From an uncultured Bacillota bacterium (GTDB taxonomy: Bacteria; Bacillota; Clostridia; Peptostreptococcales; Anaerovoracaceae), in assembly GCA_946541435.1 (NCBI GenBank), contig CAMNJK010000113.1:1-5709 (forward strand): a stretch of DNA of 5,709 nucleotides, written 5' to 3'. Below are positions 1-5,709 of this stretch, one piece after another. Made by a program: the position numbers and the translations under genes. The notes beneath the pieces are model-generated. The model made no database searches. It saw only the letters and a list, made by a program, of their open reading frames with translations, and was not told where the DNA came from. Within the stretch, counting starts at the first letter, position 1, and each line of letters begins with the position of its first letter.

Positions 1-13
1 GTACCATTTCAGA

Positions 14-18
14 AAGGA
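14..18 (+). promoter_or_regulatory. Ribosome binding site deciding the GTG start of the aminopeptidase
   Basis: AAGGA, within AGAAAGGAAT, lies 9 bases before the GTG at 28. The alternative ATG at 61 has only a weak AGAAAG about 14 bases upstream. This favours the GTG start, although homologues of this family commonly begin close to the later Met (MIPQRIQSLR). Confidence 0.6.
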
Positions 19-27
19 ATACCTTCT

Positions 28-1926
28 GTGACAACATCAGAAAGAATCAATTCAAACAATATGATCCCGCAGCGCATCCAAAGCCTGCGGGATTTAATGT
101 GCCGGCGCGGTTTCAGCGCCTGCATCGTTCCCACAGCGGATCCCCACATGTCAGAATACGTCAGTGACCATGACAAATCCCGCCAGTACATCACCGGCTT
201 CACCGGTTCCGCCGGAACTGCCGTCATCACGGATACCGAGGCAGGTCTCTGGACGGACAGCCGCTACTGGCTGCAGGCGGCGGACCAGCTGGAAGGTTCC
301 GGTGTCCGCCTGTTTCAGGACGGCGCCCCCGGCACCCCTTCCATCGGCGCCTGGCTCGGCTCTCATCTGCCCCGGGGCGCGGCGGTCTGTGTCAGCGGCA
401 CCGCCGTGAGCCGCACGGAAGCCCTGCATCTGGAACAGCGCCTTCAGAAGACCGGACAAAAGCTGGACATCGGGCCGGACCTGGTGGCTGAGATCTACAG
501 CGACCGACCGCCCCTGGACCATCATGCGATCGTGGATCATCCCCTCTGCTATGCCGGCGTTTCCCGGACTGAAAAGATCCGTCTGACCGTCAGCGACATG
601 GAAGCCCGCGGCGCGAACGCCCTGATCCTGCCCGCCCTCGACGATATCGCCTGGCTCCTGAATCTGCGGGGCAGCGACATTCCCATGAGTCCGGTCTTCT
701 TCGCCTACGTGATCCTGACCGCCGACCGGGTACGGCTCTATGCAGAGCCCTCCTGTTTCAGCGGCGACCTACAGCAAAAGCTGGCGGAAGATCATGTGAC
801 CATCCTTCCCTATGACCGCTTCTATGAGGATCTTGGACAGCTGCAGGCGACAAAGGACCAACTGGAGGCAACAAAGGTCCTGCTGGATCCCCGGCAGTGC
901 AATGCCATGATCTTCCGGTCCCTGCCCGACTCCGTCCTTCGGGTGGAAGCCCCTTCCCCGGTCATGCTCCGCAAATGCGTCAAGAATTCCGTGGAAATGG
1001 ACGGCATCCGGGCAGCGCACCTGCAGGACGGCATCGCCATGTGCCGCTTCCTGCGCTGGCTCAAGGAGTCCATGGCGGAGGACAGCGGCAGTTCGTCTGG
1101 GATGACCAGCGGCAGCGCGCCTGGACAGCTCACGGAACGGTCCGTCGCCCAAAAGCTCCTGGAATTCAGGAGCCGGCAGGACCTGTTTGTGGAAAACAGT
1201 TTTGAGACCATCGCCGCCTGCGGCCCCCACGCCGCCATCGTCCACTACACCGCCACGGAAGAAAGCGATATGGCCTTGCCGCCCCGGGGACTACTATTGC
1301 TGGATTCCGGCGGTCAGTACCTGAACGGAACCACGGATATCACCCGGACCATCGCCCTGGGACCGCTGACAGAAAACGAGAAGCGCCTCTTCACTGCAGT
1401 TCTCCGGGGACACATCGCCCTGGCCAAAGCAGTATTCCCCCGGGGACTGACCGGCGCGGAACTGGACATCCTGGCCCACCAGCCTTTGTGGCAGATGGGA
1501 CTGGACTATGGTCACGGCACAGGCCACGGCGTCGGCGCCTATCTGCACGTGCATGAGGACCCGGTCCGGATCCACTGGAGTGCCGGACGAAAAGCCGGCT
1601 CCACCCTGCCTGCCTTCACGGAAGGCATGCTGACCTCCGATGAACCGGGATATTATGAAGCCGGACAATTCGGCATCCGTCATGAAAACCTGCTCCTGTG
1701 CGTGGGCGCGGATGACAGGATCAGCGGCGACTTCCTATGTTTCGAACCGGTCACACTGGTCCCCTTCGATCTGGACGGGATCCTGCCGGAAATGATGCAG
1801 CCTGAAGAGATCGCATGGCTGAATGCATATCACGAACGGGTCTACCGGACCATCGGTCCCCATCTCGAAAAAGCAGACCGGGCATGGCTCCGGGAAGCTA
1901 CACGGCCATTGCGGGAAACTGATTAG
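28..1926 (+). CDS. pepP: Xaa-Pro aminopeptidase (aminopeptidase P, peptidase family M24B, three-domain type)
   Basis: This is a cytosolic metallopeptidase that removes the N-terminal residue of peptides whose second residue is proline, and so takes part in peptide turnover. The 632 residues match the long XPNPEP1-like form, not the shorter E. coli PepP (about 440). Two creatinase-type N-terminal domains lie at about 12-165 and 170-320 (VPTADPHMSEY, GFTGSAGTAV, DSRYW; then LNLRGSDIP, PVFFAY). The M24 catalytic domain lies at about 325-555 and a C-terminal M24 extension at about 568-628 (CFEPVTLVPFD). The five metal ligands expected for the family are all present: Asp426 (LDSGG), Asp437 (TTDITRT), His500 (GHGTGHG), Glu539 (SDEPGYY) and Glu553 (RHEN). 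The substrate and transition-state histidines are His406, His496 and His509. No signal peptide is seen. The start is GTG, supported by a ribosome binding site; ATG at 61 would remove 11 residues. Oddities are a seven-residue repeat at 272-285 and a Ser/Gly-rich stretch at 352-366. The gene converges on pncB. The family assignment is firm; the symbol is used loosely for this longer type. Confidence 0.95.
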   Translation: MTTSERINSNNMIPQRIQSLRDLMCRRGFSACIVPTADPHMSEYVSDHDKSRQYITGFTGSAGTAVITDTEAGLWTDSRYWLQAADQLEGSGVRLFQDGAPGTPSIGAWLGSHLPRGAAVCVSGTAVSRTEALHLEQRLQKTGQKLDIGPDLVAEIYSDRPPLDHHAIVDHPLCYAGVSRTEKIRLTVSDMEARGANALILPALDDIAWLLNLRGSDIPMSPVFFAYVILTADRVRLYAEPSCFSGDLQQKLAEDHVTILPYDRFYEDLGQLQATKDQLEATKVLLDPRQCNAMIFRSLPDSVLRVEAPSPVMLRKCVKNSVEMDGIRAAHLQDGIAMCRFLRWLKESMAEDSGSSSGMTSGSAPGQLTERSVAQKLLEFRSRQDLFVENSFETIAACGPHAAIVHYTATEESDMALPPRGLLLLDSGGQYLNGTTDITRTIALGPLTENEKRLFTAVLRGHIALAKAVFPRGLTGAELDILAHQPLWQMGLDYGHGTGHGVGAYLHVHEDPVRIHWSAGRKAGSTLPAFTEGMLTSDEPGYYEAGQFGIRHENLLLCVGADDRISGDFLCFEPVTLVPFDLDGILPEMMQPEEIAWLNAYHERVYRTIGPHLEKADRAWLREATRPLRETD

Positions 1927-1947
1927 ATATCCAATGATAAAAGCAAG

Positions 1948-1991
1948 AAAAAAGGGGCCTGTCACATTCCTCGTCGAATGTGGCAGGCCCC
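1948..1991 (-). terminator. Intrinsic terminator between convergent genes (best for pncB, possibly bidirectional)
   Basis: The 16-base arms at 1954-1969 (GGGGCCTGTCACATTC) and 1976-1991 (GAATGTGGCAGGCCCC) enclose a 6-base loop. Reading the - strand, the stem begins about 41 bases after the pncB stop and is followed at once by six T (1953-1948) and further T-rich sequence, which is the classic form. One position is a G-U wobble in + strand RNA and an A-C mismatch in - strand RNA. On the + strand the stem starts 27 bases after the aminopeptidase stop, but the following TGATTTAA is a poor T-run, so + strand termination is likely weaker. Confidence 0.9.
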
Positions 1992-2032
1992 TGATTTAAC
2001 TGCGTCACAGGTCATGCGCCGTGCGCGGTGCC

Positions 2033-3484
2033 TCAGCCTTCTGCGACCGGCGTCTCTTTTTTCGCCGCTTCGATCATCTTGTGCTTCAGATCCCAGAGCT
2101 TGTGGGACAGGTCCACGTAGTAAGTCTGGGGGTTCTCGAAACGCTTCATCTCATCCCACATCTTCTCCTGCTGGCCTACGCAGTAAGCTTTGATCTCGTC
2201 GATGGACGGGGATTCGTAAACGCATTTGCCGCCGTCGAAGATCTGCTCCTGCAGCTCCTTGACGTAGAAGTTGGTGATCTTCTTGCGCTTCCAGACATCC
2301 TTGGGATCGAAGATCTCGAACTCATCGCCTGTGGGCAGGGGCTCGTCACGCAGCGCGATCACATCGCCCAGCTGCCGGTCCGTATCCTTGTCGAAGAAAC
2401 GGAAGATCTTCTTGAATCCCGGATTGGTGATCTTCTCTGTGTTCTCACTGATCTTGATCTTGGGGATCATCTCACCGTCACGCTCCAGGGCAGACAGCTT
2501 ATAGACGCCGCCGAAGACCGGTTCGGATTTTGAAGTGATCAGTTTCTCGCCCACGCCGAAGGAATCGATGCAGGCGCCTTCGGAGATGACTTCACGGATC
2601 AGGTACTCGTCCAGGGAGTTGGAGATGACGATCTTGCAGTCCTCAAGGCCTGCTTCATCCAGCATCTTTCTGGCGTTTTTGGTCAGATAGGCGATGTCAC
2701 CGCTGTCGATCCGGATGCCTTTGACCGGCGGATCCAGCTCTTTGAAGACACGGATGGCTGCCGGGATACCGGATTTCAGCACGTTGTAGGTATCCACCAG
2801 CAGGGTCGCGTTGGTGGGATAGATCTCGGTATATTTCTTGAAAGCCTCATATTCGTTGTCGAACATCTGCACCCAGCTGTGGGCCATGGTTCCCAGCGCC
2901 GGCGTTCCGAATTCTTCATCCGCCAGGGCGCATGCGGTTCCGGCGCAGCCTGCGATGTAGGAAGCGCGGGCGCCGTAGACAGCCGCTGCGGATCCATGAG
3001 CGCGGCGGGTACCGAATTCCATGACGGGACGGCCCTGGGCAGCTCTGACGATACGGCTGGCCTTGGTGGCGATCAGGGACTGGTGGTTGACCAGCAGCAG
3101 AAGCATGGTCTCGATGAACTGGGCCTGCATGATGGGCCCTCTCACTGTGATCAGCGGTTCACCCGGGAAGATCGGTGTTCCTTCGGGAACGGCCCATACG
3201 TCACAGGTGAATTTGAACTCTGACAGATACTGCAGGAATTCCTCATTAAAGATCTTCTTGCTTCTCAGATACGCGATGTCCTCTTCCGTGAACTCCAGAT
3301 TCTTCAGGTACTGAATGACTTGATCCAGTCCTGCCATGATCGCGTAACCGCCGTTGTTCGGGATCCTCCGGAAGAACAGATCAAAATAGCCGATCTCGTC
3401 AGCGATCCCCGCGGTGAAGTATCCGTTGGCCATGGTGATCTCATAATAATCCGTCAGCATGGTCAGATTCAGTTTTTCAATCAT
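2033..3484 (-). CDS. pncB: Nicotinate phosphoribosyltransferase
   Basis: The enzyme joins nicotinate and PRPP, with ATP hydrolysis, to give nicotinate mononucleotide. This is the entry step of the Preiss-Handler route of NAD salvage, in the cytosol. The 483 residues fit the long Gram-positive-type enzyme better than the roughly 400-residue E. coli form. The N-terminal signature LTMLTDYYEITMANGYF is at about 7-23. MEFGTRRAHG is at 155-164. GTMAHSW is at 198-204, with His202 in the position of the catalytic phosphohistidine of the family (GTxAHxW). RIDSGD is at 258-263, and the phosphate-binding region SFGVGEKLITSKSEPVFGGVYKL is at 308-330. The C-terminal part (about 380-470, ending with NPQTYYVDLSHKLWDLK) is typical of the long form. 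The ATG start has a GGAGGG site 8 bases upstream. The gene follows uvrA by 66 bases and has its own likely promoter inside the uvrA end. It ends in an intrinsic terminator. It is visibly less GC-rich than uvrA. No frameshift or missing motif is seen. Confidence 0.97.
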   Translation of the reverse strand: MIEKLNLTMLTDYYEITMANGYFTAGIADEIGYFDLFFRRIPNNGGYAIMAGLDQVIQYLKNLEFTEEDIAYLRSKKIFNEEFLQYLSEFKFTCDVWAVPEGTPIFPGEPLITVRGPIMQAQFIETMLLLLVNHQSLIATKASRIVRAAQGRPVMEFGTRRAHGSAAAVYGARASYIAGCAGTACALADEEFGTPALGTMAHSWVQMFDNEYEAFKKYTEIYPTNATLLVDTYNVLKSGIPAAIRVFKELDPPVKGIRIDSGDIAYLTKNARKMLDEAGLEDCKIVISNSLDEYLIREVISEGACIDSFGVGEKLITSKSEPVFGGVYKLSALERDGEMIPKIKISENTEKITNPGFKKIFRFFDKDTDRQLGDVIALRDEPLPTGDEFEIFDPKDVWKRKKITNFYVKELQEQIFDGGKCVYESPSIDEIKAYCVGQQEKMWDEMKRFENPQTYYVDLSHKLWDLKHKMIEAAKKETPVAEG

Positions 3485-3492
3485 TTGTATTA

Positions 3493-3498
3493 CCCTCC
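3493..3498 (-). promoter_or_regulatory. Strong ribosome binding site of pncB
   Basis: GGAGGG on the - strand, 8 bases before the ATG of pncB. It directly abuts the 3' arm of the leader hairpin (3499-3518), so structure in the leader could affect ribosome loading. Confidence 0.9.
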
Positions 3499-3518
3499 GG
3501 CCGGTTTATGATCCGGCC
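3499..3518 (-). promoter_or_regulatory. Leader hairpin immediately upstream of the pncB ribosome binding site
   Basis: On the - strand, GGCCGG (3518-3513) and CCGGCC (3504-3499) pair as a perfect six-base GC-only stem around the 8-base loop ATCATAAA. The following bases are the GGAGGG ribosome binding site. No T-run follows, so this is not an intrinsic terminator for uvrA. A role in translation control or mRNA stability is inference only. Confidence 0.55.
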
Positions 3519-3536
3519 CAGTTTTGATTTCCCAAT

Positions 3537-3550
3537 ACAGCCTATCCTGT
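3537..3550. repeat. Short inverted repeat at the predicted pncB transcription start
   Basis: ACAG (3550-3547) and CTGT (3540-3537) flank six bases (GATAGG) on the - strand. The element covers the predicted +1 region of the pncB promoter, where a repressor would fit. Four-base arms are short enough to arise by chance, and no known operator was recognised. Confidence 0.25.
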
Positions 3551-3587
3551 CTAGTATAGTATTTTTTTCAGGAATTGTCCAGTATAG
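3548..3587 (-). repeat. Pair of 12-base direct repeats across the uvrA end and pncB promoter
   Basis: On the - strand, CTATACTGGACA (3587-3576) and CTATACTAGACA (3559-3548) match at 11 of 12 bases, with starts 28 bases apart. The first copy encodes the conserved Tyr-Thr-Gly near the UvrA C-terminus and contains the -35 box. The second contains the -10 box, the uvrA stop codon and the start of the leader. The repeat may be coincidence, a small duplication, or a paired binding site. Confidence 0.5.
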
Positions 3588-5709
3588 GAGCCTTCCGCCC
3601 GGGCCACCTCCTCCGGGGTGCCCTCCACCACGATGGTGCCGCCCCGGGTGCCGCCGTCCGGGCCAAGATCGATGATGTGGTCTGCCCGCTTGATCACGTC
3701 CAGATTGTGTTCGATGACCACCACGGTGTTGCCGGAATCCGCCAGCTTTTCCAGCATCATCAGAAGCTTCTCCACATCGGCGAAGTGCAGGCCGGTGGTG
3801 GGCTCATCCAGGATGTACAGGGTCCTGCCTGTGCTCTTGCGGGACAGTTCGCTGGCCAGCTTGATCCGCTGGGCTTCGCCGCCGGAGAGCTGGGTGCTGG
3901 GCTGGCCCAGCTTGATGTAACCCAGACCCACATCCTCCAGGGTCTGCAGCTGCCGGGCGATGGGCGGATGATTGCGGAAGAATTCCAGGGCCTCGCTCAC
4001 GTCCATGTCCAGCACATCATAGATGTTCTTCCCCTTGTACCTGACCTCCAGGGTCTCCCGGTTGTAACGCCTGCCTTTGCAGACCTCGCAGGGAACGTAG
4101 ACGTCCGGCAGGAAGTGCATCTCGATCTTCAGGATGCCGTCGCCGCTGCAGGCCTCGCACCGGCCGCCCTTCACATTGAAGCTGAACCTGCCTTTGCCGT
4201 AGCCCCGCAGCTTCGCTTCGGGCAGCTGGGCGAACAGGTCGCGGATGTGTGTGAAGACCCCGGTGTAGGTGGCGGGGTTGGACCTGGGCGTGCGGCCGAT
4301 GGGCGACTGGTTGATGTCGATGATCTTGTCGATGTGCTCCAGACCCCGGATCTCCTTGTGGCGGCCGGGCTTGTCCTTGCTCTTGTAGAGCTCCGCCGAG
4401 ACCGCCTTGTAGAGGATCTCGTTGACCAGGCTGCTCTTGCCGGAGCCTGAAACGCCTGTGACGCAGACGAACTTGCCCAGGGGGATCCGCACATCGATGC
4501 CCTTGAGATTGTTCTCCGCCGCGCCGATGACCTCGATGTATTCACCGTTTCCTTCCCGGCGGGAGGCAGGAACGCCGATGCTCCGCCGCCCGGACAGGAA
4601 CTGGCCCGTGATGGACCGCGGACAGGCCTTGATGTCATCCACCGTGCCCTGGGCCACCAGCTCGCCGCCGTGCAGGCCCGCGCCGGGGCCGATGTCGATG
4701 ATGTGATCCGCCGCGTACATGGTGTCCTCATCATGCTCCACCACCAGCAGGGTGTTGCCCAGATCCGTCAGCCGCCGCAGGGCCTTCAGCAGCATGTGGT
4801 TGTCCTTCTGATGCAGGCCGATGCTGGGCTCATCCAGGATATAGAGGACGCCCACCAGGCCGGACCCGATCTGGGTGGCCAGGCGGATCCGCTGGGACTC
4901 GCCGCCGGACAGAGTTGCAGACGCCCGGGACAGGGTCAGATAATCCAGCCCCACATTGGCCAGAAACTGCAGCCGTCCCCGGATCTCCTTAAGGATCTCA
5001 GCCGCGATCTTCCTGTGGGTGTCACTGAGCTGAAGGCCGTCGATGAATTCAATGGCCTCCACCACGGACATGTCGCAGAAATCCATGATGCTCATGCCGC
5101 CCACGGTCACCGCCAGCAGTTCCGGCCGAAGGCGCCTGCCCCGGCAGACCGGACATTCGGAGACCCGCATGTAGGTTTCCATCTTCTCCTTGATCCATTC
5201 GGAGCCGGTCTCCCGGTACCGCCGCTCCAGATTGTTGACCAGACCCTCAAAGGAGTGGTTGCGGTGCTGCACATAGCCCGCCCGGTTGGTGTAGTCATAC
5301 TGCAGCTTGTCGTCCCCGGTGCCGTAGAGCAGGATCTGGCGGAACCCCTCCGGCAGGTCCTTGAAAGGCACCGTCAGATCTACCCCGTACTTCTCGGCCA
5401 GGGCCCGGATCACCTGCCAGTAAAAGCTGGTGTGCTCCATGGTGCCGAAGACGTTTTTCAGCGCCCGGTCCACGATGCTCAGGGACTGGTCCGGGATCAG
5501 AAGATCCGGGTCCACCCGCTGAACGAAGCCCAGTCCGTTGCACTCCGGGCATGCTCCCATGGGATTGTTGAAGGAGAACATCCGGGGCTCCAGTTCCTCG
5601 ATACTCACCCCGTGCTCCGGACAGGCCAGGCTGGTGCTGAAGGTCCGTTCCTCCTCGCCCACGATGACCTGGACCAGGCCCTCTCCCTGGGCGATGGCCA
5701 GCTCACAGG
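3551..5709 (-). CDS. uvrA: Excinuclease ABC subunit A (UvrA), 5' part missing at window edge
   Basis: UvrA is the damage-sensing ABC-type ATPase of nucleotide excision repair. It works as a dimer with UvrB on DNA. The frame is open to the right edge, and 718 complete codons plus the stop are visible. By alignment of zinc motifs with E. coli UvrA (940 residues), about 225 N-terminal residues lie outside, including the first Walker A and the UvrB-binding region. Counting from the codon at 5707-5705, the motifs are: first zinc module at 29-56 (CPEH, then CPEC after 20 residues); a CPVC pair at 185-188; first ABC signature LSGGESQ at 266-272 with Walker B LYILDEPS at 288-295; second Walker [10 protein letters not shown] at 418-426; second zinc module at 517-543 (CEAC-X19-CEVC); second signature LSGGEAQ at 607-613; and Walker [13 protein letters not shown] at 630-641. 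The C-terminus [11 protein letters not shown] has the usual length. The first zinc module has His where E. coli has its second Cys. The GTG at 5662 is internal and is not the start. pncB follows 66 bases downstream with no terminator between. Confidence 0.97.
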   Translation of the reverse strand, partial: CELAIAQGEGLVQVIVGEEERTFSTSLACPEHGVSIEELEPRMFSFNNPMGACPECNGLGFVQRVDPDLLIPDQSLSIVDRALKNVFGTMEHTSFYWQVIRALAEKYGVDLTVPFKDLPEGFRQILLYGTGDDKLQYDYTNRAGYVQHRNHSFEGLVNNLERRYRETGSEWIKEKMETYMRVSECPVCRGRRLRPELLAVTVGGMSIMDFCDMSVVEAIEFIDGLQLSDTHRKIAAEILKEIRGRLQFLANVGLDYLTLSRASATLSGGESQRIRLATQIGSGLVGVLYILDEPSIGLHQKDNHMLLKALRRLTDLGNTLLVVEHDEDTMYAADHIIDIGPGAGLHGGELVAQGTVDDIKACPRSITGQFLSGRRSIGVPASRREGNGEYIEVIGAAENNLKGIDVRIPLGKFVCVTGVSGSGKSSLVNEILYKAVSAELYKSKDKPGRHKEIRGLEHIDKIIDINQSPIGRTPRSNPATYTGVFTHIRDLFAQLPEAKLRGYGKGRFSFNVKGGRCEACSGDGILKIEMHFLPDVYVPCEVCKGRRYNRETLEVRYKGKNIYDVLDMDVSEALEFFRNHPPIARQLQTLEDVGLGYIKLGQPSTQLSGGEAQRIKLASELSRKSTGRTLYILDEPTTGLHFADVEKLLMMLEKLADSGNTVVVIEHNLDVIKRADHIIDLGPDGGTRGGTIVVEGTPEEVARAEGSYTGQFLKKILY
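3553..3581 (-). promoter_or_regulatory. Predicted sigma-70/sigma-A promoter for pncB inside the 3' end of uvrA
   Basis: On the - strand the -35 box TGGACA (3581-3576) and the -10 box TATACT (3558-3553) are separated by exactly 17 bases. Each box matches the consensus (TTGACA, TATAAT) at five of six positions. The spacer is AT-rich and contains a run of seven A. The last base of the -10 box is the first base of the uvrA TAG stop. Transcription would start near 3545-3547 and give a leader of about 61-63 bases before the pncB ATG. This was found by eye and not measured. Confidence 0.7.

Noticed and set aside
769..1245. Open frames on the - strand inside the aminopeptidase gene
   Set aside because: They are shadows of the conserved + strand gene, with no recognisable protein family.
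2016..2026. GCGC-CGT-GCGC mini-palindrome between the terminator and the pncB stop
   Set aside because: A four-base stem with a three-base loop in GC-rich DNA is expected by chance and has no clear role.
2021..2533. Open frame of 170 codons on the + strand across the pncB 3' end
   Set aside because: It is antisense to conserved pncB coding sequence. Its protein has no recognisable family, and no ribosome binding site was seen.
3499..3518. Leader hairpin as a terminator for uvrA
   Set aside because: No T-run follows the stem on the - strand; the next bases are GGAGGG, the pncB ribosome binding site.
3562..3568. Run of seven A on the - strand near the uvrA stop as a programmed frameshift site
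   Set aside because: The zero frame ends normally at the usual UvrA length, and no stimulating structure or meaningful alternative extension was seen. The run is more simply part of an AT-rich promoter spacer.
3575..4450. Long open frame (291 codons) on the + strand inside uvrA
   Set aside because: It is antisense to strongly conserved UvrA motifs. Its protein is low-complexity, rich in Leu, Ala, Gly, Val and Asp, with no recognisable domain. It is a by-product of GC-rich codon use on the other strand.
4171..4734. Open frame of 187 codons on the - strand overlapping uvrA in another frame
   Set aside because: Its translation is Arg/Ser/Thr/Pro-rich and repetitive, as expected from an out-of-frame reading of uvrA. 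No start signal supports it.
5660..5662. GTG as a possible start of uvrA
   Set aside because: The frame stays open upstream to the window edge and encodes expected UvrA sequence ([13 protein letters not shown]). UvrA needs about 225 more residues at the N-terminus.

Overview
The window looks like ordinary chromosome from a Gram-positive anaerobe of the class Clostridia, perhaps near Lachnospiraceae or Oscillospiraceae. This rests on three things: the style of the nicotinate phosphoribosyltransferase (long form, 483 residues), the clostridial-looking UvrA, and compact spacing with strong GGAGG-type ribosome binding sites. The genus is a guess and cannot be fixed from this sequence. GC content is moderately high and uneven: uvrA is clearly richer in GC than pncB.

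Layout: (1) Positions 28-1926 on the + strand hold a complete three-domain Xaa-Pro aminopeptidase (M24B family) with all metal ligands intact. (2) Positions 1927-2032 are the convergent intergenic space. It holds a strong hairpin terminator whose T-run serves the - strand and which probably also stops + strand transcription. (3) Positions 2033-3484 on the - strand hold a complete nicotinate phosphoribosyltransferase (pncB), with an excellent ribosome binding site. (4) Positions 3485-3550 are its short leader, holding a small hairpin placed directly against the ribosome binding site. (5) Positions 3551-5709 on the - strand hold the 3' three quarters of uvrA. Its N-terminal part lies beyond the right edge of the window.

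How the genes work together: uvrA and pncB lie on the same strand 66 bases apart with no terminator between them, so some uvrA transcripts probably run into pncB. A near-consensus sigma-70/sigma-A promoter lies inside the last codons of uvrA and would also let pncB be transcribed alone. The aminopeptidase faces the pair and shares only the terminator region with it. The three products (peptide turnover, NAD salvage, nucleotide excision repair) have no obvious common pathway.

I found no mobile element, CRISPR array, RNA gene or new multi-gene system. The points that deserve a second look are regulatory and small: the promoter embedded in uvrA with a 12-base direct repeat, the leader hairpin of pncB, a His in place of Cys in the first zinc module of UvrA, and two small insertions in the aminopeptidase.
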